Source of the DNA: Pseudomonas fluorescens
GTDB taxonomy: Bacteria; Pseudomonadota; Gammaproteobacteria; Pseudomonadales; Pseudomonadaceae
Assembly: GCF_902497875.1 (NCBI RefSeq)
Contig: NZ_CABVHY010000008.1
Location: 1-64,000, forward strand
Length of the DNA stretch: 64,000 bases
Reading direction: 5' to 3'
Made by a program: the position numbers and the translations under genes. The notes beneath the pieces were generated by a model, which had not been told where the DNA came from, made no database searches, and saw only the letters and a list, made by a program, of their open reading frames with translations. Shown piece after piece: positions 9,267 to 17,555 of this stretch; position 1 is the first letter of the stretch; each line of letters opens with the position of its first letter.

Positions 9267-10208
9267 TCAAGGGGCAGCCGGCGGGAGATCCGCTACCGAA
9301 ACCATGCGTTGCGGACCGACATCCGCGGCGTATTGATTGACCACCTGGCGGCTCATTCTGACAATGCTCTCCACCAGTTCCAGGCCGACTCCGGCGCGCC
9401 ACGAGGCGACGACATCCAGTTGCGGCAGGCGGCTGCCCGGCTCCAGCTGAATCAGCTCGCCGCTGGCCAGGGGCTTGGCCACCAGCGCCGCCGGCAAGGC
9501 GCCGATACCGAAGCCGTCGCGAATCAGCCGGGTCATGGCCGACACCGAATTGACGCAACTGACCCGCGGTGCAGTGATGCCATGGGCATGCAGCAGGTTG
9601 AGTACATCCTGATGCGGGCGCGAGTGTTTGACGAAGGTGATGATGCGCTCACCGGCCATCTCGGCCAGCGAGGCATAGGGCCGGGCATAGATTGAGTGGC
9701 TGGCGGCGATCCAGTGCATGGGGTAATGGGCCAGTTCGAGGTTGCGCACGCTTTCGTGGCGGATCAGGTCGGTCTGGAACACGATGTCCAGGTAGCCCTT
9801 CTGCAGCTGGTCGCAGAGATTGCGCGCGGCGTCGGCGGTGATCTCGATTTCCACCGCGGGAAAGGTCTGCATCAGGGTCGACATCAACGGGCTGAGCCAG
9901 GTGTGGATCACCGTATCCATCACGCCGATGCGCACCAGCCCCTGCTGCGGGCTGGTGTTGCCCAGGGAGTGTTTCAACGCTCGCTGTACTTCCAGCATCT
10001 GCTCGGCATAGTCGAGCACCTTGAGACCTTCGGGCGTCAGCGAGACGCCGCGTGAATCACGCACGAACAGGCGCAGGCCCAGCTCGTCTTCCAGCGAGGC
10101 GATCCGGCTGGAGATCGCGGCCTGGGTGCTGAACATTTTCTCCGCGGTCAGGCTGAAGCTTTGCAGGCGGGCGACCCAGACGAAGGTTTCGAGGAATTTG
10201 AGGTTCAT
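9267..10208 (-). CDS. LysR-family transcriptional regulator
   Basis: A 313-residue LTTR. MNLKFLETFVWVARLQSFSLTAEKMFSTQAAISSRIASLEDELGLRLF is the N-terminal winged helix, and the remainder is a periplasmic-binding-like effector domain. The start at 10208 is the first Met of the conserved domain; the upstream open frame has no similarity to the family. It is divergent from the OprD-type porin and upstream of the DUF1445 gene on the same strand, so both are plausible targets. Confidence 0.9.
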   Translation of the reverse strand: MNLKFLETFVWVARLQSFSLTAEKMFSTQAAISSRIASLEDELGLRLFVRDSRGVSLTPEGLKVLDYAEQMLEVQRALKHSLGNTSPQQGLVRIGVMDTVIHTWLSPLMSTLMQTFPAVEIEITADAARNLCDQLQKGYLDIVFQTDLIRHESVRNLELAHYPMHWIAASHSIYARPYASLAEMAGERIITFVKHSRPHQDVLNLLHAHGITAPRVSCVNSVSAMTRLIRDGFGIGALPAALVAKPLASGELIQLEPGSRLPQLDVVASWRAGVGLELVESIVRMSRQVVNQYAADVGPQRMVSVADLPPAAP

Positions 10209-10496
10209 GGCGGCTCTCGCGGCTCTTGTGGTTTTGCTGATAATCGGGGGGCGATCACGGTTCTCCCACAGAGAACCGTGTTGGTCGCGTTGCAATTGTT
10301 ACTCCAGAGTCCGCCGCTGTGGGTATCAAATTTACTTATGCATAACACCGATTTTTTTCCGTTTGACACCGCTTCGCCTTGGCGCGAAGAATCCGCTCCA
10401 CGACGCAGGCGACTGTGTCCGCCCCCCACGACAACGCCTTCACAAAAAAATAAAGAGGCGCGTCCGTCACCATCGCTTGCTGGCGCAGGAATTCCC

Positions 10497-11825
10497 ATGG
10501 AAAAGATCATGACTGATCGAGTGTCTTCAGGTACGGGCCGCACCGGCCCGCTGACTGGGTACGTCTCCCTGTCAAAAAACGAAAAACACACCTACTGGAA
10601 CTGCAAGATCGGCTACGCCCAGGTCGGCACTTTGTTTGGCTTGAGTCTGCTCTGCGCACCGGCAGCCCAGGCGGATTTTATAGCGGACAGTAAGGGCAGC
10701 CTGGAAGCGCGCAACTTCTACTTCAACCGCGATTTTCGCCAGGACGCTTCGCGGGACAAGGCTGAGGAATGGGCGCAAGGTTTTCTGTTACGGATGGAGT
10801 CCGGCTACACCGCCAGCACCCTCGGTTTTGGCCTGGATGCCTTGGGCATGGCCGGCTTCAAGCTGGACTCGGGCGGTGGTACGGCGGGCACCAATCTGTT
10901 GCCGCCGGATTTGTCCGGTGGCTCTCAGGATAACTACAGTGAATTGGGGCTGACCGCCAAGGTGCGCTGGTCCGACAGCACTCTCAAGCTTGGAACCTTG
11001 CAGATCAAAGACCCCGTGGTCATCTCCAATGACACTCGGCTGTTGCCCGGAACCTTCAAAGGCGGCCTGGTGAATGTGCAGGAAATTGAGCGTTTGAAGC
11101 TCCTGGCAGGACAGCTCACGCAGATCAATTTCGTCGACTCCACCGACTATCAGGACATGACCGCCAACCGCATCGGCGGACGCAGCGACAAGTTCCAGTT
11201 CGCCGGAGGTGACTATCAGTTGCTGCCGAACCTGACGGCGCAGTACCGCTACGGCAAGCTGGAAGATATCTACCAGCAGAACTACCTCGGGCTGGTGCAC
11301 CTGCTGGACCTGGGCTCGGGCCAGTCGCTCAAGAGTGACTTGCGCTATGCGCGCAGCATCGAGGACGGCAATTTCCGCGCCCTCGACAACCAGGCCTTCG
11401 GTGCACTGTTTACCTACAGCCTGCGCGGCCATGCCCTGGGTTTTGGCTACCAGCGCATGAGCGGCGACGATCCGTTCCCCTATATCGGCCGCAGCGATCC
11501 CTACCTGGTCAACTTCGTGCAGATCGGCGATTTCGCCAACGTCGACGAGCACTCCTGGCAAACGCGCTATGACTACAACTTTGCCTCACTGGGAATGCCG
11601 GGATTGAGTTTCATGACCCGCTACATCTCGGGTGACAACGTGCAACGCAATGCTCCGGGCGAAGGCAAGGAGTGGGAGCGCAACACCGACATCACTTATG
11701 TGGTGCAGGACGGTGCGTTGAAAGGCGTGGGCTTCAAATGGCGCAACGCGTCGGTGCGTTCGAACTTCGGCAACGATCTGGATGAGAATCGCTTGATCCT
11801 CAGCTATACCCTGGCGCTTTGGTAA
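10497..11825 (+). CDS. OprD-family outer-membrane porin
   Basis: About 442 residues. The mature part starts near ADFIADSKGSLEARNFYFNRDF, the usual OprD opening, and contains GFGYQRMSGDDPFPYIGR and GLSFMTRYISGDNV, ending in a beta-strand ILSYTLALW with the terminal aromatic residue needed for BAM recognition. The signal sequence (core TLFGLSLLCAPAAQA) is preceded by about 40 extra polar residues if the ATG at 10497 is used; an ATG at 10509 is the alternative. OprD channels take up amino acids or small carboxylates. The substrate is not readable here. Confidence 0.9.
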   Translation: MEKIMTDRVSSGTGRTGPLTGYVSLSKNEKHTYWNCKIGYAQVGTLFGLSLLCAPAAQADFIADSKGSLEARNFYFNRDFRQDASRDKAEEWAQGFLLRMESGYTASTLGFGLDALGMAGFKLDSGGGTAGTNLLPPDLSGGSQDNYSELGLTAKVRWSDSTLKLGTLQIKDPVVISNDTRLLPGTFKGGLVNVQEIERLKLLAGQLTQINFVDSTDYQDMTANRIGGRSDKFQFAGGDYQLLPNLTAQYRYGKLEDIYQQNYLGLVHLLDLGSGQSLKSDLRYARSIEDGNFRALDNQAFGALFTYSLRGHALGFGYQRMSGDDPFPYIGRSDPYLVNFVQIGDFANVDEHSWQTRYDYNFASLGMPGLSFMTRYISGDNVQRNAPGEGKEWERNTDITYVVQDGALKGVGFKWRNASVRSNFGNDLDENRLILSYTLALW

Positions 11826-11830
11826 GCCCT

Positions 11831-12278
11831 GTAGGCGCTGCCGCAGGCTGCGATCTTTTGATCTTGGCGCCTGCCCGGCAAACGCGTCATCCGCAAAAAA
11901 GATCGCAGCCTTCGGCAGCTCCTACAGGGTGTGTGTATCTGGCGGTTTTTTTGCCAGCCACGGTCGGCGTAGGAGCTGCCGCAGGCTGCGATCTTTTGAT
12001 CTTGGCGCCTGCCCGGCAAACGCGTCATCCGCAGAAAAGATCGCAGCCTTCGGCAGCTCCTACAGGGTGTGTGTATCTGGCGGGTTATTTTGCCAGCCAC
12101 GGTCGGCGTAGGAGCTGCCGCAGGCTGCGATCTTTTGATCTTGGAGCCTGCCCGGCAAATGCGTCATCCGCGGAAAAGATCGCAGCCTTCGGCAGCTCCT
12201 ACAGGGGGTGTGTGTATCTGGCGGGTTTTTTTGCCAGCCACGGTCGGCGTAGGAGCTGCCGCAGGCTGCGATCTTTTG
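11831..12278. repeat. Tandem array of a 138-141 bp composite REP unit, 3 full copies plus a partial one
   Basis: Units begin at 11831, 11969, 12108 and 12249. Each has a REP core in forward orientation, a spacer including GCCTGCCCGGCAAA, a REP core in reverse orientation, and then a segment with CTGGCGGGTTTTTTTGCCAG, itself an inverted repeat. Copies differ by few bases. The same composite occurs once, inverted, at 4784-4950. The array fills the gap between the porin and the GNAT gene. Confidence 0.9.
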
Positions 12279-12393
12279 GGAACAGCCAATGCTTAACTGA
12301 CTGGCATCAGGGCTGGCCACGATCGTGGACATTCAGCGCCTGGTCAGCGAGAGTCTCCATGACCCCGCAGACTGCAAGCAGGAGTTAGCCGCA

Positions 12394-12888
12394 ATGCTCT
12401 CGATAGAACTGCACAGCGCCCAGCGCGACGAACTCGAATGCATCGAGAACCTGATGCAATTCTATATGTACGACTTCAGCGAGTGGCTGGCGCTGGAGTT
12501 CGGCGAGCATGGTTTTTTCAGTATCCAGCCAACACTCGACTACTGGCGAAAACCGGCAACCCGCCCGTTCCTGATCAAGGTTGACGGGGAGTTGGCGGGT
12601 TTCGTGACGATTGACGACGAGGTTCGCTCGCAAGGCGCGCAGTACAATCTCGGCTACCTTTTTGTCGGCCGCCGCTATCGTGGTCGTGGCATCGGCAGGT
12701 TTGTGGTATCGGCATTGCTGAAAAAATTTCCCGGCCAATGGCAGATTTTTCACATCGACGCCAATCAGCCGGCGCGCGCATTCTGGGCCAGGGTCATCCC
12801 CGACCTCACCGAGGGTGAGTTCACTCGTCATCCGCTGACGGTCGATGGATATCCGTGCACCCTGTTCAGGTTCCAATACGGGGGCTGA
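12394..12888 (+). CDS. GNAT-family N-acetyltransferase
   Basis: A 164-residue protein. Motif A is present as LGYLFVGRRYRGRGIGRFVVSALL, giving the R/Q-x-x-G-x-G/A acetyl-CoA pyrophosphate loop as RRYRGRGIG. FLIKVDGELAGFVTI is the preceding beta hairpin. The start at 12394 has AGGAG nine bases upstream; a GTG at 12325 is possible but lacks such a site. The acceptor substrate is unknown. The gene stands alone between a REP array and a large membrane-protein gene. Confidence 0.85.
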   Translation: MLSIELHSAQRDELECIENLMQFYMYDFSEWLALEFGEHGFFSIQPTLDYWRKPATRPFLIKVDGELAGFVTIDDEVRSQGAQYNLGYLFVGRRYRGRGIGRFVVSALLKKFPGQWQIFHIDANQPARAFWARVIPDLTEGEFTRHPLTVDGYPCTLFRFQYGG

Positions 12889-13124
12889 ACGTGTCCGGTC
12901 TCAGGAGAAGACCATGGCCTACAACTGGTGCGCCGAACCAGCCTGAACCCGGTGTACGGCCAGAGGGCAATAGCTTCTGGCCGGGCAGCTCACCCATTCG
13001 CCTATAAAAACAGGCACACACAGCGTTGTTACTGGCCATGGCGTGCCCCCTCGAGTTGAGCGGGTGCCCTGGTTGGGTCTATACCTTAGGAGTAGCGGTC
13101 GCCCCGACACCTGAGGGATAGGCC

Positions 13125-16100
13125 ATGGACAACAACAAGGATTCAGGAAGCAACCTGGGCTTCTGGCTGCCAGGCAGCGCAGTCATCCTCAGCCTGGTGG
13201 TATCGACCTTCGCTCTGTACCGTGAGCCTTTCCTCGAGTCGCGCCCCATCGGCGGGCAATTCCAGGCGCAACTGCCCATAGAAGCTCGCCTGTGGCAGGA
13301 CCCCTTCGATGCACTCGAGCGCTATCGTAAAAAACTCAAGGACGGCAAGGCCGCAGGCTCTGAGTGCAGTACCACGCTTTCCGGCAAGTCAGCGGTACCT
13401 GGTACCTCACCCGCGCAGCAAGCACCTCCGGACATCATGGTGGCGCTGGTCGAGGGTGGTCCGTACGCCGATGAGGTCGAACTGCGCCGACGCATTCGCT
13501 ACGCCACCCTGGCCGGGTTCAAGAATTCGCGAATGGTCCCGGAAGACGAGCAGCACATCCGTTGCCTGGCCCTTGCAAGCGATCTGGCGGGCGATCCGCA
13601 AAGCACCGATTCGCAACGCGTCGAACTCCCCTATGAAACTTTCGTCGCCGACCCGTTCGATCCACCTACGGATGTTGACGACATACAGCATCCGGCTGAC
13701 CGGACCATGTTGTTCTGGGTGAAGCAGGAGTATCTCGGATCGAACCCGTTGCAAAAGCTCGACGTCTTGCGCCACACCCTGGCCTGTAAAGTCGGCCAGG
13801 CGTATGGCGCTGCGCAAGCGTGCGACGCGCAGCCCGACACTACGCTGCTCAAGGTACTCGGCCCCTCCAACTCGACCATGCTGCGTGATATGTACTGGCA
13901 GGAGGCCGAGGGCACGCTAGTGCCCCATATCGAGATTTACTCGCCACTGGCCACGGCCGACAAAAAAATGTTGATGCGTGGCTTCACCAAGGCCGGTTCC
14001 CCCGAGCAAATACCGGCGCAGGCAACCCGGTACAAGGAGTCCTTGAACCTGCTGCGCACCGTCAGCGACGACCGCACCATGACCCGCCTGCTATTGGAAG
14101 AACTGAAGCTGCGTCGAGTAGATCCGGCTGCCTCCGTGCAATGCGTCAAAGGGGCGACCCTGCGGGTCGGAATGCCTTGCGGTCCCGAGGGCAGGCGCGC
14201 CAATCGCATTGCGCTGATCTCCGAGTGGGACAGCTTCTACAGCCGCGCACTGATCGAGAGCTTCAAGTCGCAGGTTGCCGAGAATGCCGGTGTCAGCCAC
14301 GAAGACGGGGCATTGGTCGATGAGTGGGTCCTGCGCTTCAGCTATCTGCGTGGCCTGGACGGACGCCTTCCGGAGGAAGCCCCGAGCGGCGACAAGACCA
14401 CCGCCAAGGACGCCAGCAAAGACAGTAACCAACTGGATCTCAGCCCGCTCGAGAAGTCCGATGGCAATTCCCAGCTCGATTACCTACGCCGCCTCGCCGA
14501 CCACATCGTGCTCGAGGACGAGGCTTATCGCCGAAAGGGTGAAAGTGGTATCGGCGCCAGTGGCGTGCTGGGCGTCGACACCTACGACAAGTTGCTGGTC
14601 TTGCAGGCCCTCAAGAGCCGGATGCCGAACAAGGTGTTTTTCTCCACCGATCTTGACGCGCGCATGTTGCAACGCGGTCAGGCGCAAACCACCCGCAATC
14701 TGGTGCTGGCCGCGCCCTATGGACTGACGCTGACCCGCGCCCTGCAGCAGGACGTGCCACCGTTTCGCGACAGCTTGCAGAGCGCGGTGTTCATCGCCGT
14801 TCTGGCCGCCCAGGCGCCGCAGAGTTTCGACGCCAAGCGGGCGAAGTTCGACTACTCCAAGTCGGAGCTGCTCTCGCCCGGCATCTATGAGGTGGGCATC
14901 AGTGGCTTCATCCCGCTGGCGAGCCGGTTGACCGCATCGCGCACCGAGGATTGCGCAGCCCCGATCCCTGCGCGCTCAGGCCGGGTCAGCAACATCCGCC
15001 CGCAGGACATCATGGCGCTGCGCTGCCTGCAAGATCCGTCGCCGCCGCCTTATCCCGTACTGTCCCAATCGGTGCGCAACAAGTTCGAAGAGCGACAGTC
15101 GTACTTTTGGGCCGGGCCGCTGTCGCTCATCCTGCTGGTCCTGGCGATCTTCCTCGGCTGGTGGTGGACCAATGAGCAATCACCTGACAACAGTCTGCCA
15201 CCCTGGGTACGGGGGGTGCCGCTGGCACTTTATGTGGGGGCCGGGCTGTCCGCTTGGGTCGCCACGCAGTACTGGCGCGTGGAGTTCATGTGGATCACCT
15301 TCGTGTTGATCCTGCTGGGGATCATTTGCTCAGGGCTTATCCGCCGCTCCCGGCGCCAGCCGGCTCCTTGCGAAGGCCCACCCGCCCCCGCCGTGGCCAA
15401 AGGGTTGTTCGACTCGTCGGCGTGGTACATCGCGGTGCCGATCGTGGCATTCATCCTCGCGCTGCTGTGGGCGTTCCAGATCCGCCACACCTTGACGGGC
15501 GGCGGACTGGGCGAGCCGATGTTCCTGTTCGAGGGCATCAGCGCCTGGCCAACGGTGGCGCTGCGCCTGCTTGCCGTACTGATTTCGATCTCGGCGCTGG
15601 CCTGGGGCTGGCGCAGCCTGCGCGTCAGCCGGATCGAGATCGAGAACTCCTATCACTTGCGCCCCTACCTGCGCAGCCATCGAGCGAGTCTGTGGCGGCA
15701 ATTTCCGCGCTTCGTCCAAGGCGGAAAAAGACGGACATGGCATCAATGGTTCGAAGCACTGGGGCATTGCCTGTTCCTGGTGCTTTTCCCGCTCTCATCC
15801 ACCAGCATTGCCAGAACACAACCCAAGGCCTGGGCTGCTCTTCCCCGATCCGGTGACGCAGACCAGCGCACGATCATCTCCTTCCTGCGCTTCTGGAGGG
15901 AGCACTGCGTGAGCGGTACCTTCGGTGCGCGCATGCTGCGCGCCGTCCTCGCCACCTGGATTTTTGTGGTGATCACCAGCGTGCTCTTTGTGCTGTGGCC
16001 CATGGAAGGGGTTCCGGTGCGCGGAGAATCGCCGGTCTGGAGGTTGAGTTGGATGGTTCCAACCCTGGTGTTCCAACTGCTGGTGTTCTGGGTGGTAGAT

Positions 16101-16655
16101 GCCAATCGCCTGCTGGCGCGATTCATCCGGCAACTGAGCAGCTATCACGCGATCTGGCCAAAAAAATTGCAGGATCAGCACGAGAAAATCTTTGGTATCC
16201 GCGACCATGCCTGTATCGACGATTGGGTGGACATGATGTTGATCGCCAGGCGCAGCGCGGCGGTCAACCGTCTGATCTATGCACCGACGGTAGTCCTGTT
16301 GATCCTGATGGCGTCTCGCAGCAGTGTGTTCGACAACTGGCCAACACCGCCCAGCGTGGTCATTTCATTCGTGCTGACCGCACTGGTGCTGCTGATCAGC
16401 GCGCTGTCGCTGCGCCGTGCCGCGGAAAAGGCACGAGCCGCGGCGTTGCAGCGGGTTGATAGCTATCTGTTGGAAACACCCGTCAGCACCCCGGGCTACG
16501 ACAAGTTCCGGATGATCCGCGAGCGCATCGCGGCGCTCAATACCGGCGCCTTCTCACGCTACTCGGAAGAGCCGCTGGTGCGGGCGCTGCTGCTGGCGCT
16601 GACCGGCATAGGCGGTTCGGCCATCGTCGATGCGTTGAGTTATGCGAAGTTTTAG
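13125..16655 (+). CDS. Large uncharacterised membrane protein (1176 residues), receptor-like
   Basis: I do not recognise a named family. One N-terminal membrane segment (FWLPGSAVILSLVVSTFAL, about residues 13-31) is followed by some 620 soluble residues, probably extracytoplasmic, and then by about nine further membrane segments (first at 660-681, last group near 1060-1110). Within the soluble part, RIALISEWDSFYSRALIESF (near 360) and GVLGVDTYDKLLVLQALK (near 480) with VFFSTDLDARML and TRNLVLAAPYGLTL resemble the second half of type 1 periplasmic-binding folds. I infer a ligand sensor fused to a polytopic module. The C-terminal soluble tail (about residues 1110-1176) ends with ALLLALTGIGGSAIVDAL. 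The gene appears monocistronic. Start ATG at 13125 follows CTGAGGGATAGGCC. Confidence 0.7.
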   Translation: MDNNKDSGSNLGFWLPGSAVILSLVVSTFALYREPFLESRPIGGQFQAQLPIEARLWQDPFDALERYRKKLKDGKAAGSECSTTLSGKSAVPGTSPAQQAPPDIMVALVEGGPYADEVELRRRIRYATLAGFKNSRMVPEDEQHIRCLALASDLAGDPQSTDSQRVELPYETFVADPFDPPTDVDDIQHPADRTMLFWVKQEYLGSNPLQKLDVLRHTLACKVGQAYGAAQACDAQPDTTLLKVLGPSNSTMLRDMYWQEAEGTLVPHIEIYSPLATADKKMLMRGFTKAGSPEQIPAQATRYKESLNLLRTVSDDRTMTRLLLEELKLRRVDPAASVQCVKGATLRVGMPCGPEGRRANRIALISEWDSFYSRALIESFKSQVAENAGVSHEDGALVDEWVLRFSYLRGLDGRLPEEAPSGDKTTAKDASKDSNQLDLSPLEKSDGNSQLDYLRRLADHIVLEDEAYRRKGESGIGASGVLGVDTYDKLLVLQALKSRMPNKVFFSTDLDARMLQRGQAQTTRNLVLAAPYGLTLTRALQQDVPPFRDSLQSAVFIAVLAAQAPQSFDAKRAKFDYSKSELLSPGIYEVGISGFIPLASRLTASRTEDCAAPIPARSGRVSNIRPQDIMALRCLQDPSPPPYPVLSQSVRNKFEERQSYFWAGPLSLILLVLAIFLGWWWTNEQSPDNSLPPWVRGVPLALYVGAGLSAWVATQYWRVEFMWITFVLILLGIICSGLIRRSRRQPAPCEGPPAPAVAKGLFDSSAWYIAVPIVAFILALLWAFQIRHTLTGGGLGEPMFLFEGISAWPTVALRLLAVLISISALAWGWRSLRVSRIEIENSYHLRPYLRSHRASLWRQFPRFVQGGKRRTWHQWFEALGHCLFLVLFPLSSTSIARTQPKAWAALPRSGDADQRTIISFLRFWREHCVSGTFGARMLRAVLATWIFVVITSVLFVLWPMEGVPVRGESPVWRLSWMVPTLVFQLLVFWVVDANRLLARFIRQLSSYHAIWPKKLQDQHEKIFGIRDHACIDDWVDMMLIARRSAAVNRLIYAPTVVLLILMASRSSVFDNWPTPPSVVISFVLTALVLLISALSLRRAAEKARAAALQRVDSYLLETPVSTPGYDKFRMIRERIAALNTGAFSRYSEEPLVRALLLALTGIGGSAIVDALSYAKF

Positions 16656-16736
16656 GAGTTGGCGGCGGACAGGGCATCAAGGGCTAGGGGCAACCTCAAT
16701 ACCAGTCAGTTAACAGAAATCTATGGTCGGACGATC

Positions 16737-16903
16737 ACCTGTGGCGAGGGGGCTTGCCCCCGCCGGCCGGTCCGCGCTCGGGCGCAGCAGTCGTAAAATC
16801 GGTGAATGCGGTGTGCCTGAAACAACCCCTTTGCAGTTTTTAGGGCCGCTGCGCGCCCCAGCGGGGCGGTGCGGCGTTCCGACAAGCCCCCTCGCCACAA
16901 GTG
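16737..16903. repeat. REP-like inverted element (GGGGGCTTGCCCCC type)
   Basis: Outer arms CTGTGGCGAGGGGGCTTGCC at 16738 and AAGCCCCCTCGCCACA at 16885-16903 enclose about 120 bases. Part of the inner arm (16768-16798) matches 30 of 31 bases beside the RAYT gene at 27521-27551. The left flank 16692-16737 is repeated, inverted, at 20683-20730. The element lies between the 1176-residue protein gene and pqiC. Confidence 0.8.
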
Positions 16904-16944
16904 CTCGCTAGACATAAGATTTACGCTAACTGACTGGCATTAAC

Positions 16945-17550
16945 TTAAGGACAGCCTGTCCCCCGCTGGGCTGACCAGTTACGCGCAGTACCGGCAATGA
17001 TGCCCGCCAGTTGCCCGATGGCCTGCTGGTGGGCCAGCACCACATCCTGCACGCCGGGGCCGGCGGGTTGGCGGATGACGCTGCTGCATGTCAGGCTGCG
17101 GCTTTTTTCGCCATTGCCGCGCAGGCCGATGCTCCAGACCACATCGATCAAGGCATATTGACCCGGCAGTGAATCGAAGCGCCGGATGTCGGTTTGCAGC
17201 GAGAGTACTTCGCGGCCGGGAATTTTGGGTAAGCCCGCCAGATCGCGAGTACCCAGCTTGAGCTCCATCTGGCTGGCCAGGGCATCGTGGAATTCGTCGG
17301 CCAGCGGCGCGCTCCAGCGTTCGGTCTCGAGGATCGCCAACGCTCCACTGCCCTGGCGGACCACCACCTGCGGCTGGTCGACCTGGACCGGGATGCGCAC
17401 CGGTAGCATCTCGAACTGGAAGGCTGGCACCGCTACATTGGTGCGCGCGGAGTCCGTCGCGGTCGGTACCAGGGTGTAGTAATAGGTTGGCGCCGACGTG
17501 CAGGCGCTCAGGCCCAGGGTGGCGAAAATGGCCAGGGAGCGAATAGTCAT
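16945..17550 (-). CDS. pqiC: PqiC-type lipoprotein of the paraquat-inducible transport system
   Basis: About 201 residues with a lipoprotein signal (LAIFATLGLSACTSAP, lipobox LSAC) and the YmbA/PqiC fold pattern (YYTLVP; VRIPVQVDQPQVVVRQGSGAL; WSAPLADEFHDALASQMELKLG). It is an outer-membrane lipoprotein that works with the MCE protein PqiB in lipid transport between the membranes. The ATG at 17550 has AGGA eight bases upstream; an ATG at 17559 overlaps the pqiB stop as ATGA but has that site too close. It is the last gene of pqiA-A-B-C. Confidence 0.88.
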   Translation of the reverse strand: MTIRSLAIFATLGLSACTSAPTYYYTLVPTATDSARTNVAVPAFQFEMLPVRIPVQVDQPQVVVRQGSGALAILETERWSAPLADEFHDALASQMELKLGTRDLAGLPKIPGREVLSLQTDIRRFDSLPGQYALIDVVWSIGLRGNGEKSRSLTCSSVIRQPAGPGVQDVVLAHQQAIGQLAGIIAGTARNWSAQRGTGCP

Positions 17551-17555
17551 GGGGT

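Noticed and set aside
10161..10496. N-terminal extension of the OprD frame into the LysR gene
   Set aside because: It would overlap the divergent regulator and lacks signal-peptide character; the start at 10497 is more sensible.
11831..12278. CRISPR array
   Set aside because: The repeat unit is about 139 bp with opposed REP cores and the spacers are also repeated; there is no 28-37 bp repeat with unique spacers, and no cas genes.
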